Of a stretch of 64,000 nt of DNA, positions 12,001-23,400 are shown in pieces. The translations under genes and the position numbers were made by a program. Numbering within the stretch: position 1 is the first letter of the stretch; every line of letters begins with the position of its first letter. Below the pieces are notes generated by a model, which was not told the DNA's origin, ran no database searches, and was given only the letters and a program-made list of their open reading frames with translations. The DNA lies in contig OX345647.1 in assembly GCA_947044365.1 (NCBI GenBank), forward strand, positions 2,414,001 through 2,478,000, in the 5' to 3' direction. The DNA comes from Petrosia ficiformis (Eukaryota; Porifera; Demospongiae; Haplosclerida; Petrosiidae).

Positions 12001-14270
12001 CAATTTAGAGAAAATCTCTTAATTGCTTAGAAAAAATGTATGTTAATTGTTAAACACTTTGCACTCTTCTGCCACTGAATAATACTGGACCACAAAAAAT
12101 GGTTTTTGATTAATACATACATGTATGTACATATATTTAAAATACTATTACAATCACTACACAAAGTAAATTATAAAAGGCTAAGGTAGATAATGTGTAT
12201 ATACATTTGTAATACATCAAACTCCCAGTTCATTGTAGGAATATATTGTACCAGCATATATACATGTACCTGAATGTTTGGGTAGTGTAATATATTCATT
12301 CATTGTTTTATATAATTATATTTTCACCAATTAATAATTGCTTTTAATAAGCAAACGTTTCGGAAGTTATGCAACTACCTTCAGTAGTGGGTATTAATAA
12401 TACATACAAACAACATTCTGTCATTTAGTAGAATGTATTATGTATATACATGTATATATACATGTATATACATATTTTATATTATATATATATAATTATA
12501 ATCATTATTAATTTTAGTAAGGAATAATTATAATTATGCAGTAAATTTTGGGTACTGTTTCCTTCTTTTGGACAACATATTCCTTACAGAAAATATTAAT
12601 GCTATAAATAAATCAGGATATTTGATACTGAAACACACAAACTGCCCTTCTCTGTTCCAGGTATGGATTCATTGGATAGCATCCAACTATGAAAAGATGT
12701 ACTTCAACAATTTATTAACAAATTATTATATAAAAAATAGAATGTAAACAAGAATAAAAATCATTTGAAAAAAATGAAAAATGCATGTAGGGATATCAAA
12801 ACCGAAAAAGCACAGGAACAAGAATGGGATGGACAAAATTAAACACCACTTCCACATAACTACCCTACATGAGTATATATATCTACAGTAAAGGCAAAAC
12901 ACAAAGAAGCAGCACTTATGTAAGGTTGTTTTGTGGAAGTGGTGCTTGATTTTGTTGCTAAGGTACCATCTCAATCTTGTTTCTGTTGCTATTCTTGACT
13001 GTAATAATGATTATTATAATTTTTATACTAAGATTATACCTGGTTGTCGGATAATGTAGAATCCAAAGTCTCAAGAACATTAACAACAAGTGGCATCAAA
13101 TTAATTATGACTTCTGGTCCATGATCATTAACAAGAGACTCTAACTCATCATAGATTTGCTTGGCTAAACTCTAAATTCAAATAAATAAAAATCGATCAT
13201 GCAGAATCATATGCACTTGATATAAGATTTGCTTAGACTATATTTGTCTGAAATGATTATCGAAATGTTTCCTATATTCTTTTCCATGGATAAAATAATC
13301 ATCCAACTCGGAATACATCTGATAAATCAGATAGAGACCAGCCAACTATACCAGTAAAAATTACACATACATTGTGTAAATGTATAAATTACCTATACAC
13401 CATTTATATGGACAAGAGGTCTGCACCACAGATACATTCTTAACTATAATACTGTAATTTGTAAATTAATAATCCCTTCCCAACCACATTCACCAATGTC
13501 TCATTGAGAGGTGATGATAGTGATAGAGAGATAGCTCCTATCGGTGTTTTGTCTATGTCCTCTGAAGGGCCCTCATAAAATTAGAGCTACATGTAGGTTT
13601 GAAGCTGGAAAGGTCGAAGATTACAAAAGTAAAGTCCAAACATTTCTCTCTAACACATTGTAATTAGTGAAATGATTTCTAAGGCAATATCATCTGGTAC
13701 AGATCTAAAGAGTTAAGGGGTACATGTGTATGCTCCTTGATTTTAAGTCATCTGAGATTGATTATGATACACTGAGAGAAAAGATTGTGTTTGCTTCAAA
13801 TCAATACAGTAGACATCATTACAAATGAATGTTGATGAGGGGACTAGCAAGGTGTTAGTCACTCATAAATCTCTACTAAAATATGAATATTCAATGAACC
13901 ATAGCGTCCTTCTACTATGCTTGTTGGCTCACTTATTGGGTTTTTAATTTTTTTTTTGGCAAATATTCAGGAAGTCCCATCAGCCATAATGATATTCATG
14001 AGGCTAACATTCTGTCCTAAGGGCTAGTATGGAGGAATGGGCATATCTGGACACTATTACAAATATCATACAACCTTTACCCTATACTACCTAGATTGTA
14101 TGATGTAATGTAGTGAGTATTACATGAAGGACCAAGAGGGGCAATAATTTAACACTTAGGTGAGATTAAGGGACTATAACATACAACTATAGTATTCATA
14201 CACATATTACCTGAACTCTCTCTGACATCATCGTTGGATGCTCATCCTCGCTTACTTCCTCAGGATTCAT
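1..14270 (-). CDS. MAPK8IP3: JIP3/JIP4-type JNK- and kinesin-interacting scaffold, N-terminal part (13 exons)
   Basis: Family members link kinesin-1 and dynein/dynactin to vesicles and scaffold JNK signalling. Exons in coding order: 14211-14270, 13040-13171, 11897-11992, 11430-11550, 8766-8836, 6427-6500, 5839-5996, 5211-5350, 4570-4610, 2869-2966, 2401-2446, 1324-1380, 1-120 (continues off the edge). Phases close throughout and give about 404 residues. Residues 15-19 read MSERV, as in JIP3/4, and the next exon resembles the RH1 region (IYDELESLV then [14 protein letters not shown]). Exons 3-6 are heptad-rich coiled coil. Exon 7 has a basic-hydrophobic stretch ([18 protein letters not shown]), a possible JNK-docking site by inference. 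Exons 11-13 start a second coiled coil, matching the second zipper of the family. One ancestral gene for JIP3 and JIP4 is expected, so the symbol is approximate. The C-terminal WD-like domain lies outside the window. Confidence 0.88.
240..441 (+). mobile_element. MITE family 1, copy A
   Basis: This short palindromic element starts TGTCAATAAAAAGTCACC and ends in the imperfect reverse complement GGTGACATTTTGTTGACA. The interior carries a second inverted pair around CAGTAATTACT. Other copies lie at 19891-20091 (same orientation, nearly identical), 8385-8587 (inverted) and 11099-11239 (internally shortened). It has no coding capacity and sits in the intron before the last in-window JIP exon. Confidence 0.7.
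3205..3893 (+). repeat. 35-bp minisatellite, about 20 units
   Basis: Tandem units read TCTACATGTATCTTCATGATC followed by TACTATGTGGTAAG. Variants have TTCAGG for TTCATG, GTGATAAG for GTGGTAAG, or a short internal deletion near 3640. The array fills much of the JIP intron between 2967 and 4569. On the plus strand, antisense to JIP, most units contain GGTAAGT, a consensus splice donor. Confidence 0.9.
3965..4896 (-). repeat. Left arm of a ~0.93-kb inverted duplication, containing JIP exon 9
   Basis: This arm is a near-identical reverse complement of 7340-8285, separated from it by about 2.4 kb. It contains JIP exon 9 (4570-4610; [14 protein letters not shown]) with both splice sites and flanking intron. 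The outer boundary falls in an ACATGTA-rich run near 3965. Exon 9 here is the functional copy, because phase 0 at entry and phase 2 at exit fit exons 8 and 10. Confidence 0.9.
4922..5090 (+). mobile_element. tRNA-derived SINE-like fragment with partial duplication
   Basis: The stretch at 4932-4989 reads GTGGCTTAGCGGTTAAGAG and ends CCTGGGTTCTGAT, resembling a tRNA 5' half with an A box (TGGCTTAGCGG) and a weak B box (GGGTTCTGAT). A second partial copy of the 3' part follows at about 5025-5080 (ACTGGGAATCATGGTATCC). The anticodon-arm region is not tRNA-like, so it is not called as a tRNA gene. Confidence 0.45.
5519..5712 (+). mobile_element. Short palindromic repeat, MITE-like
   Basis: The ends are GTGTTGTTT on the left and AAACAACAC on the right, and the interior is rich in alternating ACTAAAAGTATT and its complement. 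A further copy of the right end (CCAAAACAACACCAGT) follows at 5764. No target-site duplication is resolved. It lies in the JIP intron between exons 7 and 8. Confidence 0.35.
6018..6080. repeat. TA microsatellite
   Basis: Nearly pure alternating TA with a few C/G interruptions, in the JIP intron directly upstream of exon 7. Confidence 0.85.
7340..8285 (+). repeat. Right arm of the inverted duplication, with a misoriented exon-9 copy
   Basis: This is the reverse complement of 3965-4896, lying in the JIP intron between exons 5 and 6. A copy of exon 9 with intact acceptor (TTATAG) and donor (GTAAG) sits at about 7636-7676 on the plus strand, opposite to JIP, so it cannot be spliced into JIP mRNA. 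A few scattered substitutions separate the arms, implying a recent duplication or homogenisation by conversion. Confidence 0.88.
8385..8587 (-). mobile_element. MITE family 1, copy C (inverted)
   Basis: This contains the reverse complement of the family-1 interior (CTTAGTTCTACTGTCAGTATAG, then the GTTCAATTGAC region) and closes with GTGGTGACTTTTAATTGATA. It is more diverged than the copies at 240 and 19891. Confidence 0.6.
9480..10345 (+). mobile_element. Penelope-like retroelement remnant (RT end plus GIY-YIG endonuclease)
   Basis: Broken plus-strand frames translate into Penelope-like signatures. At about 9559-9650, [15 protein letters not shown] then [12 protein letters not shown] matches the end of the reverse transcriptase. 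At about 9896-9990, [19 protein letters not shown] lies in the linker. At about 10012-10110, [17 protein letters not shown] begins a GIY-YIG endonuclease, followed by [18 protein letters not shown]. Several stops and frameshifts interrupt it (stop after LHN near 9530, tandem stops near 9650), so it is dead. It lies in a JIP intron, antisense to the host gene. The N-terminal RT half is absent. Confidence 0.8.
10534..10560 (+). ncRNA. Degenerate hammerhead-ribozyme-like motif
   Basis: CTGAAGA is followed by a GGC/GCC stem with a CTAAAT loop and then AAAA, where the hammerhead core expects GAAA. Penelope-like elements are known to carry minimal hammerheads in their terminal repeats, and this lies about 190 bp past the GIY-YIG remnant. 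The G-to-A change in the core predicts loss of cleavage. Confidence 0.4.
11099..11239 (+). mobile_element. MITE family 1, copy D
   Basis: It opens TGTCAATAAAAAGGCATCATA and closes GACTTTTTATTGACA. It is about 60 bp shorter than copies A and B, missing the interior around TTTTGACATTAATTGTG. Confidence 0.65.
11723..11870 (+). mobile_element. CAGTGTTTCC repeat fragment
   Basis: Shares CAGTGTTTCCTCCAAAGGGTGG and the following CTCCCCACCC and TTGACCAAA segments with the fuller copy at 25280-25464. No right terminus is visible, so this copy is truncated. Confidence 0.45.
12353..12386 (-). ncRNA. Second hammerhead-like motif, minus strand
   Basis: The minus strand reads CTGAA, then a hairpin GGTAGTT-GCAT-AACTTCC with one T:T mismatch, then GAAAC. 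This resembles hammerhead stem II flanked by CUGA and GAAA, but the second part of the CUGANGA box is not intact. The downstream GTTTGCTTATT also recalls Penelope-type terminal repeats. It is a remnant rather than a demonstrated ribozyme. Confidence 0.3.
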
Positions 14271-14410
14271 TTTTTTTTGGATGAAGAAGGGCTGAAATTT
14301 CGAGTCTTTTCGACTATAGTCTCGTACCCAGACTGTCACGCCCCATGGCGAAAAACAGCTAGGTGTACGTGTAATAAGGAACAATTCTTATTTTACGGTA
14401 CTTAATAAAT
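14271..14410. promoter_or_regulatory. Shared divergent promoter region, JIP / WDSUB1
   Basis: Only 140 bp separate the JIP start codon (minus, 14270) and the WDSUB1 start codon (plus, 14411). Both 5' UTRs and core promoters must fit here unless there are unseen upstream exons. I see no clear TATA box. The sequence is less AT-biased than its surroundings (GTCTCGTACCCAGACTGTCA near 14320). Confidence 0.55.
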
Positions 14411-17400
14411 ATGGAGATTGCTGTCTTGCACGGTCATGAAGGAGACGTTAATCACTGCCATTGGTCCCCCATTGGCGATGACCACTTGTTGATTTCAGCA
14501 GGAGGGGACAAAACAATTAAAATCTGGAAGACTAATACAAGTAACAAGAAAATCACCCCAACTTCGTCACTTAGAGGTCACACTTATTATGTTAACTCGT
14601 GTACCTTTAATGCAAGCGGAGATTTGATAGCTTCTTGTTCATCAGATGGATTAGTGAGGTTGTGGTCGACAGCGACATGGAAAACAGTGGGTTAGTTAGG
14701 CTATTGCTGTCATATTATATACATGTATAATGCATCAGTTTTATGGGCAATAGCCAGCCCCTCCCACTCAACTGTGGAGGCCAGGCCATTGGGAGGCTCC
14801 TGTATGTGTAATTACAGACATATTTGTACAAATAATAAAAAATCATTATGAAAAAGATGAAAGATGATGTTAGGGTCTTAGGGATATCAAAATCAAAAAA
14901 AGCATAGAAACAAGATTGGGATGGTACCATTAAACACATTGTTATAATGTTATGAGTACTACTTCATTAGTCGCAGGGAAGTAGCACAGTATCACTTTCA
15001 TAGGCACCGCTTAATTATATATTATTGTCTGGTGTAACTGCACCATTGCAGAAATATGGAGAGTCGTACCTGTTAAGAGATGTCTCAGTTTATCAAGTAG
15101 AATTTCATTAAACAATTTAGTAAAATATGATGACTTTCGATGCTACGATGATCTATTATAGGAGATAAACATTAGAACCTGTTTATGAATCAGAGTCAGC
15201 ACATACATTATTGAAACAGTTACTACATTACCTTTCATAAAGCACCTATACTAGTACATGTATAGGGATCTCAATAGGTGCCTATATTAAAGATATAGGT
15301 AGAGTATTGGTATAGGCAACTGCATTGCCTATACATTGCCTATACACCTATTTCAGGCTTTGCAGATTACATTATTGTCAAAGTGCAATCTGAAGATGTG
15401 TGCAACCAAGGCTGCATATGCCTGTAACTACATGTACAATGTACTTTTGGCTGCAATTAACACTGTACCATGTGTGAACAGTTGTAAACTAGATAAATAC
15501 AACTATATACTTCACACAGACAATATCGGATTGGATATGCATATAGGCAATATGGATTATGAAATATAGGCATATAGGCAAATTGCTGTATAGGTGCAAC
15601 ACTAATTAAAAATACCGTAATAAATAATATGCTGTAATGTGATACAAGCCATGGATCATTGCAATGAGGAATAAAACTACAATGTGGAAATGTTAATAAA
15701 CATTACTGTGCAATTTATACTATTGTGGTAGTAGTGATGCAAACACTATCTCACTATTGATCTGTCGCCCAACCATAATTATCATACATGTACATCACTA
15801 TTTGCTTGATAGGAGTTCTGTCTGGCCACAAAGGACCTGTAAGAATGTGTTGCTTTTCAAATGATGGAGTATTAATTGCTTCAGCAAGTGGAGATCAGAG
15901 TGTATGTGTGTGGGAAACGAGTTCATTGAAATGTCTCTCTACATTTGACAAACATGATTGCAGGTATTTTCTTTATTTATAACCATCATTAATAGACCAT
16001 TTGAAAAATGTCATATCCACATTTAAAATGACTAAATAAACAAGAGTATGTTAAAATGACTGGATAATCAATGTATGTGTATAGATGATACTGATTATTC
16101 CCCCTCCTTCCCTGTACGCTGCAAGTGCTACGCTTGCTCTCTATTTATGGAATTCTCAAAAGAAATTAATAACATTACATGAATTAGTGGTGTTGGTATA
16201 TGCTTCATGTAACCTAGAGCCTTTTAATTCAAGTGTATATAGTACTATTCTAGGCCGTTTTTATGGCCTATAGGGCCATCCCTATATATTGCTTTCCATG
16301 GGGGGCTTGGTCAATTAATGGTGTGGCATGTAAAAGAATGTGTGGTCCAGCTGCAGACCAGCAGGAAGATTCAGGAAGAATATAAACTGATGTATATATA
16401 TAGCAGAGTCTAAAGATGATGCAAGAATCAATAAATAAGTATAATAAGTTGAGTTTCAGACTCGAGGAAGTCATCACTTAGAACCTTGAAGTAGTACTTC
16501 AGTTTCTGTGCACTTAGCCGGACTGCAGTTGCAATTACTTTTTCAGGCCTCAGAAAGGTAGAGACACTAGTGCCATCAGCAATAATTGATACATAGTCAT
16601 CGCAAAGCAATCATAGGGATACTTTTTTCTCAATATATCTTGTTATAGTGTATTATATATTTACTATAGCATTATATATTATATGGTCTAATTATTTCAT
16701 GCTAGGTTACATAAAGCAAGAGCCGTAGTGTTATGGTTTGTTACTATTCTTGGAACATTATATCTTTATTTTGTATAGTGTTATATGCTGTTCATTTGCT
16801 TCTGTTGGTTGGTTACTGGCATCAGGTGGTAGCAGTGGGGAATTGTTTTTGTTTGATGTTTTCAAAAATAAACAGCTGAAGAAAGTGATGGCTCATGATA
16901 TGGGAGTTAACTGGTTAGAATTTGCTGTAAACAGTGGAAGTTCTGATGTATTTACACTTGCTACTGTTGGTCAGGATAGCTTGGTCAAACTATGGAAAAT
17001 ATATTTAGGTAAGCATCTTGGTTTTTACAGGTTCTCTTTGATACACAGAATGTGTTACTTACAGATAAGATAGATACTGCCTTCCACTTACAACAGATAA
17101 GATAGATACTGCCTTCCACTTACAACAGACAAAGCTCATAATTTCTTTTTTAATACTAAATCTGAACTGAGTCTAAGCCAACTGCCAGACATTTCGGCCT
17201 ATTTTCATCACTCTTGTCCTGCTGCTCCATATACTTTGTATACAGTTTAGTGTCAATTTACCAAACAATTTACTGTAGGCTTTATCAGACATTGTCCTGC
17301 AAGACTGGCTGTTTTCACACCACTGACTAAGTCCAATGTTACCATGTATTTTTTTCTCACTATCACCAGGACCACCAGGCCAATCACTGATACTTAAAGA

Positions 17401-20400
17401 AGAAACGATTCTTCGTGGTCATATATCAGCTGTATACAGTTGTCACTTTTCTCCTGACATGATTCATCTTGCAACAGGGTTTGTTTTTTCTCCAATATTG
17501 TAAGGAAATGAGCAGTAATAGATAATGAAGAAGTTCTAAAAACTTGCTCAATTGTATTGAAAACAGCTTCTCAATCAATCAAGAGACTGGTAATAATTAC
17601 CAGTCCACTAGCACTGTAGAGTTTTGTGTATCACTTTAATGCACGATAATCTTTGCTTTCAAGTAGTGAATTAAATTATATAAATGGGAAAAAATCTAAG
17701 TCGATAATTTATACTAAAAATTAATGTTGCTACATATCTTCTTATTGCAGATCTGCAGATAAAACTGTGATCATTTGGAATGTGGTTAGTCCACGATATA
17801 TAATTAAACAAAATGTATTTGTGGAATGAAGTTATGGAATGCATGGTAATCTATAGACAGGGATCCATTATAATTATAGGCACGAATCTGTAGACAGACA
17901 GCCAGCCATTATAATTATAGAATGCATATATTATAGTATGACTCAAGTAGAGTATATAGATTGTGGTATATTTGAAGAAACAATAACTCAATCCCTGTTT
18001 CAAATATTAAGGGTGGAGGAGTGCATCAATGGTTTGGTCAACAGTGTTCAATCAGTGTTGTAAACAATAAACTGTTAAATTAAAGGATGGGAGAGCAAGA
18101 CTTAAGGGTGGAGGAGTGCAATGTCACCATCTTATAGGGGAAACATTGTACAATTACTATAGAAGCAAATCAATGAATTATTATTATAGTATATACCAAA
18201 CAGGAGATTGTTTTGTGGGAATTTCATTTGCAATGTTCCTTTTGCTATTTTAGTAGCTTGCTTACATATACAAATTGTACAAGTAGTTTTGCACTGGTGT
18301 GTTTTAAGATACTGTAATTATAATTACTATGTTGACCCCAGCTTTAAAACTCTTAATTTTCACAGAAATTGAGCCGAGTTAGAAAGAATAAATACCTTAG
18401 CATAGCGAATGTTAATTAAATATCACAGTGGATAATGTTTGCACTACTCTCTTGTACCCACAGAATGAGAGAAAATTAGTTCATAAAATAGATGCACATG
18501 GCAGGTAAATACGTAGATTATATTAAAAAAAATTTTGCTTTTTAATTGCTAAAAATTATAGAAACTATAGTACCTGATATCATAAAGTTTACATACTATC
18601 ACCGTACTTCCATTGACTACAGTGTACATTATGATCAGAGTGAAGTACACTGTACTTTGAATGTACAGTACCTGACATTATTAAGTTTACATACTATCAC
18701 AGTACTTCCATTGACTATAGTGTACATTATGAGTGAAGTACACTGTACTTTGAATGTATGTAGTATACACTATACAGTATTACACCTTAGTACTATGCTA
18801 TCACATACAAATGTAAAGGGAATTCACACATTACTATGATTACAGTACAGAGTAGTACTATAGTACTACTTAGAAGTACAGTTGACTATCACCTTATTAA
18901 AGTGTAGCTCCCATCATAGTATGTAAACTTAATAAAGTCAGGTACTGTAGGCTTTTAGTTTTATCAGAGTGTATGGTGATACATGTACTCTGTATGTAGG
19001 GATGGTCCAGAAACCCATACATTTCATTTGCTGAAATCTCGGCTAATACATGTGTATATACAAATAAGTATGCACACATACCTTTTGATATAGAGTTTTT
19101 TCACGACTAACAACACCGGAGATTGTAACTATCATTTACATTGGTATGAATACAAAGTGTAGAGTTATAATTATGGAAGTGGTTTGTTTAATTTTGTTGA
19201 GGCAGGACACACTTGACCTTCAGTGACCTTGATTTGTTATTCTATTGTGACCTTTTTCATGGGTTTTAACATCCTCTTGTATCTTCTGTCATTTTTTATG
19301 TTTTTGTTTTGTTATACTTGTACATAATTATTTGGTCACATAATTATATAATTTGTTTACATGTACATGTATGTAATTATTAATTCATTCATGTCACGAC
19401 TTTAGAAATGCAAATAATTATAAACAGATTTCCCACCATTTATGTACACGTGTGTTCCAACTAGATATGTAACATACTGCTGCTTTTCACCAGATGGGAA
19501 AGTTATTGCGTCAGCTTCCAATGACAGGACTATCAAACTTTGGAATATTGAAGGTATGTATTGAACTTCATGTCAAGAAACTGTCAATGAATACTTTTCA
19601 CATGGTGTGAAAAGAATGGAAAGTGCATAAGCTCATATACATGTAGAAATGCCAACCTTTCTAAGTGAGATCAGGCCTCTTTATTTGTGAGACTGTTCAC
19701 AGACACATAAAATGATTACAGCAACCCTCTAGAGTTAATAATAATGAATAATTTATAACGAATAATAGTTTATAGTGGATGTAGGCAGGGTCTCTACAAT
19801 AAATCTCTTGCATATAAGGGAAGTTATTGGAATATGAGAACTGCATGTTTCTCACACCCAATGTGATTTTCACTCATCTCATACAGTATATGTCAATAAA
19901 AAGTCACCATACAGTACAGTAATTACTGAGTAGTTTCATTTCCACACTACAGTAGTTCAACAGTAGTTTTGACATTAATTGTGCATGTGTCAATTGAACA
20001 TCACAGTAGTGAGACAGTAATTACTATACTATACTGACAGTAGAACTAAGGTACATAATTACTGTTACTGTATGGTGCCATTTTATTGACATATACTGTA
20101 GATACGGTTTAGATAATCTTTGTTGTTTTTTTCCATAATGTCTATGTGAATAAGGAGAGCAGATGACTGCTCATCTCTCTGCAGATCCATGACATTCCAC
20201 TTTTGTTTAAATGGCACAGAAAGTGACTGCCAGGCCGTGTGTGAGGGTTCATAATTCCAATCCCTCAACAATATTTTTTATGAGTAGTTATAAAATCCTT
20301 GTTAATCAGAGAGTACTTGCTTTATGTAGTGTTGACCGGAAAAAATGCCCACCATACATATTATATACAAAAGATATCAAATCTGTAAGATCCCAGACTA

Positions 20401-23400
20401 ATGAACCCATTGTGTACTTTTTCGTATCAAGTTTTTGTTTATATCTAATTCTAAATGACATAAATCATACATGTACATGTACAGATCATGTAAGACCCAT
20501 TTGATGATAAATTTTGAGTTATTCCATTGCCTGGCTTGTATAAGGCAACCTGAAAACGACAGCATTTAGAGAACGTGTGGTGTATTTTATCCAATACTAA
20601 TAGCATTTGGTCCATGTACTGTTTTCACAGGACTCATTAATGATGTTCATCAGAAAGACACAAATTCTGTTTCTGAAGACAGTAAAGAGATTGTGAGTTT
20701 ATCTGAGGTAAATATGTTGTCAGTCTACATGTATGTGTGTTGTCACTATTTGTCAGTAGTGATGCAAATATTTAAGATAATCAATCAACCCAAGACATTG
20801 GGTTGGCTTGCATCATAAAACTAATATGTATATGCTCACAAACTGGGAACTTCAACAACCTTAGGAAAGAAATACAGCAACTAAACTCATAACAGTAAAT
20901 TTGAACCTATCATTTCATAGAATGATATGATTACTGCCTTTCAATTGGAATTTTTTTATTCTTAACCCTTAGAGGACTAAGCTTATTTTTCAAAATTCTT
21001 CCCATTTCCAACACTGTTGTCTCTGCTGCATATATTTTGGCCACCGTTCACTTTCTCTACCCCAAACTTGGTTCCTTTACCGACATGAAATACTACTACC
21101 AACTTGCTTACCAGGACTCAAAAGTCCCCAAGCGCTTTGTAGGACTAATTCAAGTGCAGTGCTCTCCCTCCTTTGACTGCAACTGGGACAAACAAAGTGA
21201 CCCCCCTGCATGTTGGCACCAGCTACACCCACAATATTGGGTTTTACAGCAAGGGAAATGTCTCAGCTATCCACCAGATTGCTTGGATGGGGTCACTGAA
21301 ACCCCAAATTGCATGGACAGCGAGGGGGCACAGCCCCCTCACAACCCTGATTAACGAGGGGACACCCCCTTTAAATCTCCCCCCGTGCTCCATATTTAGG
21401 CCAAAGGGCAGCCGAAAAACCATTTACTTTTTCGGCCATTTTCATGGCCTTATCCCTGACACCAATTACAAACATTTGGAGTGCTGCGTAGTTAGCTAAA
21501 TAGGTTAACAGTACTGTACACTATGTGGGATGATAATAAATTATGAATATGTGTTATGGAGAGTGTGATTGGCCAAAAAATGGTGCAATTTTCTAAACTG
21601 ATAAGAAAGCACACGAATAGGATACTGTCAACTGCATTAGTCTCTGCAATACGTTCTTATATGAATAATTTCGAGCTATCTATATAGCACTATGTGTGTG
21701 CAAGGGGTTACGTTAAGTAATCAGTTCTAATCATTTTATTAGGCATGGCTCAGAAATTCGCTAAAATCAATGCATGCTAAATTTGAGCATTTAAAAATCG
21801 CTAAATTTAGTGGACGCAATTAATAGTACTTCTAAGGTATTGCATTATTGCTCGCGAGTATGTGTTCTCAGAACTTCTAGTTTAGCCTGTGATAATTACT
21901 TTATTTGTAATATCAAGAGTAAATATCACAATGTTTGCATACAAATATTATTTTACTAGTAATATTATCTACATAATGTTCTGCCCACACTGGTCGGGAA
22001 TAATCACCACTCAGATTGAATTAATCACCACTTAGATGAGTTAACCACCACTCAGATGAGTTAACTACCACTCAGATGAGTTAACAACCACTCAGATGAG
22101 TTAACCACCACTCAGATGAGTTAACTACCTCTCATATAACACATGTATAGGGTACTGAGATAGTATTAAGTTAGAATCCAACCACTGCTCAATATCCTGG
22201 GCAGAACACTGATAATATGTACTATTGAAGGAATATTGAATTTAATTTCATTATTGCTAGACTAGATTATAGGGAGACAACAACTTTACATTTCAATTCC
22301 TCAGGTGTCAAAATGTGACCATCCTGTTATTCCTGAAAAATCACTTGATGAGGTATTCCTCTGGCTTGAATATTTAAAAGAAATGGAAGACAAAAAAGAG
22401 GAGCTAAATGAACAGGAAATTGATTCAGGTATACAAACGCAGCAGCAAAGATGTATACAAATGTATTTAAATTGTTTGAAATCTTACTGTATTAAAATGT
22501 TCAGTACTCAAAATAGTTTTTGAAAGTGTCCAGAGGAAACATCTGGACAAATCAACATTCAACTTTTCTTCAACCATGATCATTAAATCATAATGAACTA
22601 TACTGATTTTTAATTCTTCACTACTACTTCATCAATTCCTGGTATTGAGTACTGTGTCAGAATGAATATCAATACTACCACACCCCTTTTATTAGTTGAT
22701 ACTACACATTATTCTGTCTCTAATATAATACTTACATTGTTATTTATTTTTATCATATTGTCCCCTAGTAATGTATTATATTCACTATAAGTTATGTCAT
22801 GTGACAATATAATTGACATGATTTGAGATGTCACATATATCAACATACTTATAATTAGTGCTGGGAATCGGTAGATACACCAATATCGATTATTAGTATC
22901 GATAATATCAGAGGAAGTAATTAATTACTTGACAGGAAAGACCTCCCACTGATTGGCATGAAAATAGATACTTTGGATATCATGTATCAAATATAAAACC
23001 AGTTGTAAGTTACGTTACTAGGATGTTTAAAAAAAAAACAAATGCCTTGTACTGAATGCACATGCACATAAGTACAAATCGATGTCTAGTAAATGAAATC
23101 GATTATCACTAATTGTGCTATATCGATAACGAATATCGATATTTCGATTATCAAGTCCCAGCACTAATTATAATTAGCTTTATATGATAAATTGGGTGTC
23201 TTGGGCAAAGTGTTTAATAAAGTGTTGCATTTGTAAAACGTAATGATAATGGTTTGGAATCAGTGATATGACCATTTTTTCATCTTTTTTTCTTTATACA
23301 TTGTAACATGGTTGTTACATATGTTTATATTGTGGTATGACATATTAGTGTGTCATGATACACAACACTATTGTCCTCAGTTAGTGGCATGACATATTAG

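Noticed and set aside
18546..18839. 97-codon plus-strand ORF
   Set aside because: It lies across a MITE and its partial duplicate; the composition is repeat-derived.
21037..21354. 105-codon ORF as a gene
   Set aside because: It belongs to a dispersed repeat whose second copy at 29050 does not keep the frame open.
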